A stretch of 13,106 nt of DNA from Thermotoga sp. 4484_232 (lineage in GTDB: Bacteria; Thermotogota; Thermotogae; Thermotogales; Thermotogaceae): the NCBI GenBank assembly GCA_002084985.1, contig MZGO01000001.1, positions 1-13,106 of the forward strand, read 5' to 3'. This document shows, piece after piece, positions 6,653 to 12,396 of the stretch. A program made the translations under genes and the position numbers. The number at the start of each line of letters is the position of its first letter. Positions within the stretch are counted from its first letter, which is position 1. The notes under the pieces were generated by a model. It saw only the letters and a list, made by a program, of their open reading frames with translations, ran no database searches and was not told the origin of the DNA.

Positions 6653-7786
6653 ATGAAGGACTTATGGTTCTTGATCTTCCTGACCATACCAGTTTACATG
6701 ATCTCTCAGGTACCATCTGTTCCTGGATTTCCGGCAATTCCTGGTATCCCTACCATGCCAGGACAGATTCCACAACAGTTTCCTCAACAACTGCCCCAGC
6801 AACAATTGCCGCAGCAAGGCCCTTTATCACAGCCGCAGGTTGGTCTACCTGGTCCTTTGAAGCTTCCAACCATTCCTGGAAATTTCAAACTGCCGGATTG
6901 GCTTAAAAGGGGCCTTGTCGTCTATTACAAGGTGGGTGGAAGAAGTAAGCTAGGAGACCAAAGCAGTGCCTTCACTGGGATGAGTGTCTTTATAGTTTGG
7001 GAGACCTCAAGCAACAAGATAGTGGGAGATTGGATATCTCTCTCAAACGACGGCATGCTCATTCAAAGTGGTTTGAAGGAACTGGGAAGAAGCTCTGACG
7101 GCATCTTTTACGTGAATCCAAAGTACGCAGAGGCTTTACTTCGAAGTGCGGGGAATCTGAAGAATTCGGGGGTTACAATTCAAGGTGGACCAGGAAACAT
7201 ATACATCAAAATAGTTGGACAGAGGAGCTATCAAAATGTTTACATAAAGTACGATTTGAAAACAGGAGTTATTTTATCCTCACAGTATGCAACACCCGAT
7301 TCGAGCTTTTTCATGGAATACGCTGGGTACGAGTACGTGAATCTTCCACCGCCATCGGGTACTTTCCCACCAGTGGTCCAGGGAACATATAACTGGGTTC
7401 TAAGTACATCCTATATGGGAATGGAGATGCAGTTTGGAGAGCTCACCATATCACAGGGTTATGTGCAGGGGAGAGTTGCGTATTTCAGAGGGAAGTACGA
7501 TTTGTATTCCCAGGGTGTTCATAATCAACAGCTCATAGGCGTACCAGACATTGGACCACACTATGTGAATCCAGCGCTTCTGAGCAATGACATTATCTTT
7601 GATTTGAAACAGATAGGGTTGAGACTCGTGGTGGTTGGGAGGGACTACAACGGTGTAACTTTAGAGCTCCAATACAGAACGATGCCACTCATAAGAAGTG
7701 TCGTTGATCCAAGGACAGGTCTCATAACGTATATGGAACAGTTCATATCGAACATGGGATCTATCAGATCCTATCTCAAAATGTGA
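6653..7786 (+). CDS. Secreted protein of unknown function with Pro/Gln-rich stalk and duplicated domain
   Basis: I do not recognise this family. The 377-residue product begins with a signal-peptide-like segment (MKDLWFLIFLTIPVYMIS). A low-complexity Pro/Gly/Gln region follows (about 20-82), with PGFPAIPGIP and QQFPQQLPQQQLPQQ runs. The rest is beta-rich and appears to hold two copies of one domain. FYVNP (152-156) is matched by HYVNP (303-307). IVGQRSYQNVYIKYDLKTGVI (187-207) is matched by VVGRDYNGVTLELQY then DPRTGLI (328-358). The frame is open back to a TTG at 6629, but GGGGTG at 6641-6646 sits 6 nt before the ATG, which also begins the signal peptide. It ends 15 nt before engB and may share its transcript. 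An envelope or extracellular role is inferred only from the signal and stalk; no lipobox cysteine is present. Confidence 0.85.
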   Translation: MKDLWFLIFLTIPVYMISQVPSVPGFPAIPGIPTMPGQIPQQFPQQLPQQQLPQQGPLSQPQVGLPGPLKLPTIPGNFKLPDWLKRGLVVYYKVGGRSKLGDQSSAFTGMSVFIVWETSSNKIVGDWISLSNDGMLIQSGLKELGRSSDGIFYVNPKYAEALLRSAGNLKNSGVTIQGGPGNIYIKIVGQRSYQNVYIKYDLKTGVILSSQYATPDSSFFMEYAGYEYVNLPPPSGTFPPVVQGTYNWVLSTSYMGMEMQFGELTISQGYVQGRVAYFRGKYDLYSQGVHNQQLIGVPDIGPHYVNPALLSNDIIFDLKQIGLRLVVVGRDYNGVTLELQYRTMPLIRSVVDPRTGLITYMEQFISNMGSIRSYLKM

Positions 7787-7801
7787 TGGGGGGATCCCAT
7801 T

Positions 7802-8386
7802 TTGTTCATAAAAAGTGTTGAGCTCGTGGATACGGTATACAACCCTGGAAAGTATCCCCCACCTTTGAAAGGAGAAGTTGCTTTTGTTGGGAGATCCAAC
7901 GTTGGAAAATCTACACTTTTGAACACGTTGTTTGGAAGGAAAATAGCGTTCGTGAGTAAACATCCTGGAAAGACGAGATCCATAAATTTTTATCTTGTGA
8001 ATTCGTCTTTTTACATGGTAGATCTACCAGGTTATGGATACGCCAGGGTTTCAAAAGAAGAAAAGAAACGCTGGAAGGAGCTGATTGAGGATTATTTCAG
8101 AAGGAGATGGTCGTTGAAGCTGGTTTTCCTTCTGATCGATGGTAGGATACCCCCACAAGAAACGGATGAAATGATGATAGCATGGATGAAAGATCTCGAT
8201 GTTCCGTTCGTCGTTGTCCTGACCAAAATCGACAAGGTCAAAAAATCTGAGAAAGCGAAGATGATAAATGTTCACAGATCTGTTCTAAAAAAATATGGAG
8301 ATTACACTCTCATATCATATTCCGCTATTACAAAAGAGGGAGTTGATAAGATCCTAGAAATAATTGAAACAATTTTTAGAAGATGA
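7802..8386 (+). CDS. engB: EngB/YsxC/YihA, ribosome-biogenesis GTPase
   Basis: This 194-residue TrmE-Era-EngA-EngB-Septin-like GTPase helps assemble the 50S subunit. It shows the complete set of G motifs: G1 GRSNVGKS (30-37), G2 threonine in PGKTRS (55-60), G3 DLPGYG (74-79), G4 TKID (141-144) and G5 SYSA (172-175). The [19 protein letters not shown] and [11 protein letters not shown] contexts are specific to EngB. The start is a TTG with GGGGGG 8 nt upstream, matching the N-terminus of the T. maritima protein, whose structure is known. A promoter for the downstream small ORF overlaps the last codons of this gene. Confidence 0.96.
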   Translation: MFIKSVELVDTVYNPGKYPPPLKGEVAFVGRSNVGKSTLLNTLFGRKIAFVSKHPGKTRSINFYLVNSSFYMVDLPGYGYARVSKEEKKRWKELIEDYFRRRWSLKLVFLLIDGRIPPQETDEMMIAWMKDLDVPFVVVLTKIDKVKKSEKAKMINVHRSVLKKYGDYTLISYSAITKEGVDKILEIIETIFRR

Positions 8387-8392
8387 TAAAAT
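8364..8392 (+). promoter_or_regulatory. Sigma-A-type promoter for the small-peptide/HD-GYP unit
   Basis: TTGAAA at 8364-8369, a 17-bp spacer and TAAAAT at 8387-8392 make a near-consensus promoter at the end of engB. Transcription would begin near 8399-8402, exactly where the G-rich leader starts. It would allow the peptide and HD-GYP genes to be expressed separately from engB. Confidence 0.7.
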
Positions 8393-8399
8393 TAAATTC

Positions 8400-8494
8400 C
8401 AGGGGGCGGTATTTCCTCAGAAGCGAAGCGGGGGATAGCGAAGAACTAACAACTAGCGGAGCTGTGAGACTCACCAACGAAAGGGGGGATAACG
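8400..8494 (+). promoter_or_regulatory. G-rich 5' leader, candidate structured RNA of unknown class
   Basis: The predicted leader carries three runs of five or six Gs (8402-8406, 8430-8434, 8483-8488), a repeated AGCGAAG (8422-8428 and 8437-8443), and the palindromic GTGAGACTCAC (8464-8474). The last G run is also the likely ribosome site of the small ORF at 8495. GGGGGCGG (8402-8409) is perfectly complementary to CCGCCCCC (8588-8595), and TCCTCAG (8414-8420) to CTGAGGA (8600-8606), both next to the HD-GYP start. It does not match c-di-GMP-I/II or other riboswitch consensus sequences that I can recall. Base pairing is judged by eye, not computed. Confidence 0.45.
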
Positions 8495-8581
8495 ATGAGG
8501 AAAATCTGGAAACTGATCGTTATGTTCGGAAGCCTTTTAACACTTCTCTTCTCTGCTGTCGGTAATCTGGAGTGGTGGTGA
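8495..8581 (+). CDS. Small 28-residue signal-peptide-like peptide ending in Glu-Trp-Trp
   Basis: An ATG at 8495 opens a 28-codon frame ending in TGA. AAAGGGGGG lies 6 nt upstream and can pair with the anti-Shine-Dalgarno sequence through one G-U. The peptide has a basic start (MRKIWK), a hydrophobic core (residues 7-19, LIVMFGSLLTLLF), a small Ser-Ala pair (20-21) that could be a signal-peptidase site, and a short tail, VGNLEWW. This is the layout of a secreted pre-peptide or a membrane micro-protein. A double Trp near the C-terminus recalls the WW motif of streptococcal ComS/XIP pheromones, but that is resemblance only. The stop lies 34 nt before the HD-GYP ATG, just before a hairpin that covers its ribosome site, so it may also act as a leader peptide. 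A type I toxin-like role is another option. Function unknown. Confidence 0.6.
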   Translation: MRKIWKLIVMFGSLLTLLFSAVGNLEWW

Positions 8582-8583
8582 AC

Positions 8584-8609
8584 ACCTCCGCCCCCTTTCC
8601 TGAGGAGGT
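8584..8609 (+). promoter_or_regulatory. Hairpin able to mask the HD-GYP ribosome-binding site
   Basis: ACCTCC (8584-8589) is perfectly complementary to GGAGGT (8604-8609), the Shine-Dalgarno sequence 6 nt before the HD-GYP ATG at 8616. The 14-nt loop contains CCCCC and CTGA, which can pair instead with G runs and TCCTCAG in the leader. A ribosome ending at the peptide stop (8579-8581) would cover or melt this stem, so translation of the peptide could be required for HD-GYP translation. Sequence complementarity is seen; the switch is inference. Confidence 0.5.
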
Positions 8610-8615
8610 CTTTTG

Positions 8616-9845
8616 ATGAACAAAAAAACAAAGCTCTTTGTTCTCTTCATCTTCTTGATCTACCTCTTTCTTTTTATTTTTTCGTTCAAAGGTGTAAAAT
8701 CTCCAAGTATTTTTTTGACATTACTCTTTTCAGGGATAATATTTGAAATCATAACAATTGCCATAGCGGATTTTTCGGGAAGTTCCATAAAACTCACAGG
8801 AGGAATCATCGTCAACATCCTGGCATCTTCCCTTCTCTCCCCTGCTGAAACGATGCTTATAGCTTCCACTTCCGTTCTGATCCCAAGGTTATATAAAATA
8901 AAGAATCTTCCACCTATAAAATTCATCTTCAACGCTTCCCAAATAGGGCTTTCAGCCTTCGTTGCTTCAGTCCTGTTCAGAACATTGTCCACTGGTGATC
9001 CTCTTTGGAACATACCAGTGATATTCCTGATCGCATTTGTTTACATGTCTCTGAACACCTTTTTCATGGCAACGATACTCTGGTTATCATCGAGCACGAA
9101 CTTGAAGGAAGCTGTCTCAAGAACCTTCTCCACGCCCTTTTTCAGTATGATGACTCTACTTCCAGTCTGTGCCGTTGTTTACATATCCTACTTCTATATC
9201 GGTTTCGTTGCGATTCCCTTATCCCTTGCACTCGTTCTGTCCATCCAGATAGGGAACAGCTACAAACGAAAGTATGAAGACCTCAGGATAGAGAATCTGA
9301 GATCTCTTGCAAAGAGTCTGGAAGAGAAGGATTTCTACACGAGGGGTCACAGTGAGAGAGTAGCGGAAATAGCAAGAAAGATCGCTCATAAAATGAATCT
9401 ACCATCAAAGCTCGTCGAGAGGATTTATACTGCAGCTCTTTTACACGATATAGGGAAGGTTGGGATACCCGACTACGTTCTGAACAAACCCACAACGTTG
9501 ACGAAAGAAGAATTCGAGATAGTGAAGGAACACCCTATAAAGGGTGAAGCGATTCTGAAGGAGATCGGAAGGTTCAGATTCAAAGAAGCAAAGTGGGTGA
9601 GGCATCATCATGAAAGATGGGATGGGAAAGGGTATCCCGATGGATTGAAGGGGGAAGAGATTCCCCTTCCATCAAGGATAATCGCTGTTGCGGATGTCTA
9701 TGAAGCGATGGTGAGTGACAGACCTTACAGAAAGGCTTTATCCAAAAAAGAGGTCATAAAGCAACTTAAGGAAATGAAAGGAACCGCTTTGGATCCTCGA
9801 ATAGTGGATATTCTCCTTGAGATCATCGAGGGGGAAGGGAAATGA
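8616..9845 (+). CDS. Membrane-anchored HD-GYP protein, predicted c-di-GMP phosphodiesterase
   Basis: The 409-residue protein has an N-terminal membrane domain (about residues 1-213) with roughly six hydrophobic segments. A short helical linker follows (KRKYEDLRIENLRSLAKSLEEKD), then a C-terminal HD-GYP domain. The signature is complete: DFYTRGHSERVAEIA, HDIGK (277-281), IPDYVLNKP, EHP.KG, HHERWDGKGYPDGLKGEEIP with GYP at 339-341, and ADVYEAMVSDRPYR. Such domains hydrolyse cyclic di-GMP, and all expected metal and GYP residues are present, so activity is likely. The membrane part is not one I can name. TTG at 8613 could serve as a start, but GGAGGT spacing favours ATG at 8616. The stop overlaps the next gene (ATGA). 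An upstream small ORF and hairpin may control its translation. Confidence 0.92.
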   Translation: MNKKTKLFVLFIFLIYLFLFIFSFKGVKSPSIFLTLLFSGIIFEIITIAIADFSGSSIKLTGGIIVNILASSLLSPAETMLIASTSVLIPRLYKIKNLPPIKFIFNASQIGLSAFVASVLFRTLSTGDPLWNIPVIFLIAFVYMSLNTFFMATILWLSSSTNLKEAVSRTFSTPFFSMMTLLPVCAVVYISYFYIGFVAIPLSLALVLSIQIGNSYKRKYEDLRIENLRSLAKSLEEKDFYTRGHSERVAEIARKIAHKMNLPSKLVERIYTAALLHDIGKVGIPDYVLNKPTTLTKEEFEIVKEHPIKGEAILKEIGRFRFKEAKWVRHHHERWDGKGYPDGLKGEEIPLPSRIIAVADVYEAMVSDRPYRKALSKKEVIKQLKEMKGTALDPRIVDILLEIIEGEGK

Positions 9846-10312
9846 TCCTTGATGTTTTCATAATAGCGTTTCTGCTGTCTGTCGTGACAAAAAATATAAG
9901 ATGTGTTTTCACCAGGGATTACAAATTCTTGTATCTCTTTCCTATACCTATAGTGCTTCAACTCCTCAAAAACTATTACCTCATGGTATTTTCCTTCATC
10001 CTCCTTGCATTTTTATGCTTTGTGAACAGGAAAATACCGGGTTTCAAAGCGATTGGCGCAGGTACCGTTCTCAACGGTCTGGTCATGAGCATGAATTCTG
10101 GGAGAATGCCAGCTTACGAACCTTTCGTGAATCTACTGGGACTTCATGTTGGCAGCAGGCACATCGTTTTTGAGAAATTCAACTTTGCGAACATACTTGG
10201 AGATTACATTCCTGTGATCCTTCCCTGGGGTAGAAAGTTCCTGATAAGTCCAGGAGACGTTCTCGTTTACATCGGTGTATTCCTTCTATTTCTGAGTAAA
10301 AAGAGATGCTAA
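9842..10312 (+). CDS. DUF5317-like integral membrane protein
   Basis: A 156-residue hydrophobic protein with about four membrane segments (1-14, 30-40, 46-60 and 137-152). A conserved-looking central region includes GTVLNGLVMSMNSGRMPAYEP and FANILGDYIPVILPWGRKFLISPGD. The N.GRMP plus LGD..P pattern resembles the uncharacterised DUF5317 family, recalled rather than searched. Its ATG overlaps the HD-GYP stop (ATGA), indicating translational coupling and possibly a joint role at the membrane. At its 3' end it overlaps the convergent degV gene by 4 bp. No biochemical function is known to me. Confidence 0.8.
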   Translation: MILDVFIIAFLLSVVTKNIRCVFTRDYKFLYLFPIPIVLQLLKNYYLMVFSFILLAFLCFVNRKIPGFKAIGAGTVLNGLVMSMNSGRMPAYEPFVNLLGLHVGSRHIVFEKFNFANILGDYIPVILPWGRKFLISPGDVLVYIGVFLLFLSKKRC

Positions 10313-11172
10313 GTTACGATCTCTATCCCTGTTCCTGCTGTTCCAGGACCAACATGGGTCGTTATGACTTTTCCCATCATCGCTATTCCAGTCACTTCCA
10401 CATCGTAATATTCTTTCAGGATTCTTTCAACATCCCTCGCACCAGTTTCGTTGTCCGCATGAACTGGAAGAATCCTCAGTTTCGATCCTTCCGGTGCGTA
10501 TTCCTTCACCTTCTCGACCAGAGCTTCGGCTGCTTTCTGACTCCCCCTGACTTTCCTGTAAGGTATGAGTTTTCCCTCCTCGTTTATATGCACACATACC
10601 CTTATCTTCAACATCGTTCCGAAGAATCCTTGAACCTTTGTGACCCTTCCACCCTTGACAAGGAAGTTGAAATCTGAAACGTAAAAAACTGCCCTGAACC
10701 TGCCGGAGTTCAATTCTTCCAGAATTTTTCTGTACGCTTCCTCACCGCTCGCCCCTTCGTTCAGAATTTCTCTCACTCTCCTTGCAACGAGAGCATTCAC
10801 TGCAGATGCTAGTTTCGTGTCCACAACGTACACAGGGATGTCAACTTCTTTCGCTGCCATATTTGCAGAATTTACCGTTCCAGAGAGGTTCGAGGATATA
10901 CACAGAGCTATTATCTCATCGTAGCCTTCTTCCTTTGCTTTCAAATAAAGCTTTTTGAAATCTTCGGCCGTTGGTTGAGACGTTTTTGGAAGTTCTTTGG
11001 CTTCCTTTATCCTCCTGTAGAAATCTTCGATCTCTTTTGGATCTCTGACATCGGGTTCTGACGTTCCATCGGGCCAGTTCACATAGAGAGAGGCTATCTC
11101 AACGTCGTACCTTTCCAACCACTCGATAGGTATGTCTCCTGTGCTATCCAGGATTATCTTAACTCTCTTCAT
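10309..11172 (-). CDS. DegV family fatty-acid-binding protein
   Basis: DegV proteins bind a fatty acid and, as FakB in Gram-positive bacteria, present it to the kinase FakA. The 287-residue protein shows the family motifs: LDSTGDIP (8-15), PKTSQPT (62-68), ISSNLSGTVNSA (92-103), YVVDTK, YLVKGGRVTK-type FLVKGGRVTK and TTHVGPGT (271-278). It closely resembles the T. maritima DegV protein of known structure (TM1468, recalled). ATG at 11172 is chosen because AAGGGGTG lies 6 nt upstream; a GTG at 11181 sits within that site. The gene start overlaps the end of the ROK kinase by 14 nt, so the two are co-transcribed. No FakA-like kinase is in the window, so fatty-acid activation is only a suggestion. 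Confidence 0.94.
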   Translation of the reverse strand: MKRVKIILDSTGDIPIEWLERYDVEIASLYVNWPDGTSEPDVRDPKEIEDFYRRIKEAKELPKTSQPTAEDFKKLYLKAKEEGYDEIIALCISSNLSGTVNSANMAAKEVDIPVYVVDTKLASAVNALVARRVREILNEGASGEEAYRKILEELNSGRFRAVFYVSDFNFLVKGGRVTKVQGFFGTMLKIRVCVHINEEGKLIPYRKVRGSQKAAEALVEKVKEYAPEGSKLRILPVHADNETGARDVERILKEYYDVEVTGIAMMGKVITTHVGPGTAGTGIEIVT

Positions 11173-12124
11173 GTCCCCCACCCCTTTCGGATAATCTGTT
11201 CAGAACTATGGAGACAGCTCCCAGAACACCTGCATCGTCCAGAAGTTTGCTTCTAACTATCTTGAATGTCCCAAGGAAAGATGGCATGACGTAATCGTTG
11301 ACCTTCTCGTTCAGAGGATCGAACAGAACGTCCCCTGCCCTCGATATACCCCCTCCTATGATAATTACCTGTGGATTGAATGTGTGAACGTAACTTGCTA
11401 TGGCCCTTGCAAGGGCATCTACAACCCTATCTCTTATCAGAGTAGCTAGTCTGTCTCCAAGCAGAACTGCTTCGAAAACATCTTTGGGGGTTACCTTATC
11501 GGGTCCACCTGCCATCGCAAAGATTTTGGAATCCGGAAACTTCTTGTAAGATTCCATCGCGAACTTTTTGATGGCGGTTCCCGACGCAACGGCTTCAAGA
11601 CACCCTCTCACCCCGCATCCACACACAGGGCCGTTGGGCTCTATGACTATGTGCCCGAGTTCTGCTCCTATCCCTGTGCTTCCTGTAAGCAATCTTCCGT
11701 GGGTTATCACCCCTCCTCCTATACCCGTTCCGAGTGTGAGAGCTACTATATGATCGTAATTCTTCCCCGCACCGAACCACTTCTCTCCCAGAACGAAAGA
11801 ATTCGCATCGTTTTCAATGAAAACTTTCTTTCCCGTCCTTCTTTCGATCTCGTCGGCCAGAGGAACATCCCACCAATCGGGAAAATTCGGGGAGAATCTG
11901 ACGATCCCTCTATCCCTATCGATCGAGCCGGGTGAACCTATTCCCACGTACTCAACGTCCTCAGTTGTCACATCGTTTACCGCTTCCGCTATCCTTTCCA
12001 TGACTCTATCTTTTCCTTCCTCGACATGGGTTTCTCTCGTGAGCCTTTTTATGATCTTTCCAGATTCATCGACTAATCCCACCGTGAACGTGGTTCCTCC
12101 AAGATCCACTCCTACGATCTTCAT
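11159..12124 (-). CDS. glk: ROK family glucokinase
   Basis: It transfers phosphate from ATP to glucose, the entry step of glycolysis. The 321-residue protein has the phosphate loop DLGGTTF (7-13), GIGSPGSID, catalytic aspartate D106 within ENDAN, LGTGIGGGV (131-139), and ELGH (155-158). The ROK zinc cluster is present: H158 with C168-G-C170-x4-C175 (CGCGVRGCLEA). The adenine-side motif IIIGGGISRAG also fits. It matches the T. maritima glucokinase TM1469 closely as recalled. In-frame starts at 12133 (GTG), 12130 and 12124 (ATG) all follow AAGGAGTG; the last has the best 8-nt spacing and begins directly with MKIVGVDLGG. Regulatory ROK repressors carry a DNA-binding N-terminus, which is absent here, so an enzyme is the better call. 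Confidence 0.94.
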   Translation of the reverse strand: MKIVGVDLGGTTFTVGLVDESGKIIKRLTRETHVEEGKDRVMERIAEAVNDVTTEDVEYVGIGSPGSIDRDRGIVRFSPNFPDWWDVPLADEIERRTGKKVFIENDANSFVLGEKWFGAGKNYDHIVALTLGTGIGGGVITHGRLLTGSTGIGAELGHIVIEPNGPVCGCGVRGCLEAVASGTAIKKFAMESYKKFPDSKIFAMAGGPDKVTPKDVFEAVLLGDRLATLIRDRVVDALARAIASYVHTFNPQVIIIGGGISRAGDVLFDPLNEKVNDYVMPSFLGTFKIVRSKLLDDAGVLGAVSIVLNRLSERGGGHEES

Positions 12125-12150
12125 TTTCATCACTCCTTTTATTCTGCATA

Positions 12151-12351
12151 TTATACGAACAAAGCGATTAAAAGAGCCAGGCCATACATTATGCCACAGA
12201 CAAGGAGAAAGTACCTTCCCCTCCTGTCGTGTTCCTTCCTCTTCTTGAGTTTTTTCTCCCTCAGAGCCCTCGTTCCAAGATCGAACGATATTATAGATAA
12301 AAGGAGCATGAAGGATCCTATGTAAAACAGCACATCGGATATCACCCTCAA
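12151..12351 (-). CDS. Small two-helix membrane protein, unknown function
   Basis: This 66-residue protein has two hydrophobic helices (about residues 7-23 and 47-66). A very basic connecting loop (RALREKKLKKRKEHDRRGR) joins them and should face the cytoplasm. It starts at a TTG with GGGGTG (12357-12362) 5 nt upstream; a GTG two codons later is an alternative. It lies 26 nt upstream of the glucokinase and in the same direction, so it is probably the first gene of a three-gene unit with glk and degV. I do not recognise the family. Confidence 0.65.
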   Translation of the reverse strand: MRVISDVLFYIGSFMLLLSIISFDLGTRALREKKLKKRKEHDRRGRYFLLVCGIMYGLALLIALFV

Positions 12352-12396
12352 CGTATCACCCCGATGTGATATATTTTAAACCTAGAGGTGATGAGA
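12352..12396. promoter_or_regulatory. Short divergent promoter region between the small membrane protein and holA
   Basis: Only about 45 bp separate the two divergent start codons. The core is AT-rich (TGATATATTTTAAA, 12367-12380) with TATATT on the plus strand and TAAAAT on the minus strand as possible -10 boxes. Neither has a recognisable -35 at 17 bp. GAGGTG (12385-12390) is the holA ribosome site and GGGGTG on the other strand serves the small membrane protein. Overlapping promoters are likely but not proven. Confidence 0.4.

Noticed and set aside
6720..6900. Pro/Gln-rich segment as a DNA tandem repeat array or frameshifted region.
   Set aside because: The repetition is at the amino-acid level and irregular; the frame is continuous from the signal peptide into the duplicated domains.
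8402..8488. G-quadruplex formed by the G runs of the leader.
   Set aside because: Only three long G runs are present and they are separated by about 23 and 48 nt, far beyond usual quadruplex loops; pairing with the C-rich segment is more plausible.
8400..8494. c-di-GMP (GEMM-I or c-di-GMP-II), TPP or THF riboswitch upstream of the HD-GYP gene.
   Set aside because: None of the conserved core sequences that I recall for these classes is visible, so only an unclassified leader is reported.
8383..8565. A 60-codon frame overlapping the end of engB and the small peptide ORF.
   Set aside because: It starts at an ATG overlapping the engB stop, but the product is charged, unstructured and reads through the promoter and G-rich leader. 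The 8495 ORF in another frame has a better ribosome site and a coherent signal-like sequence.
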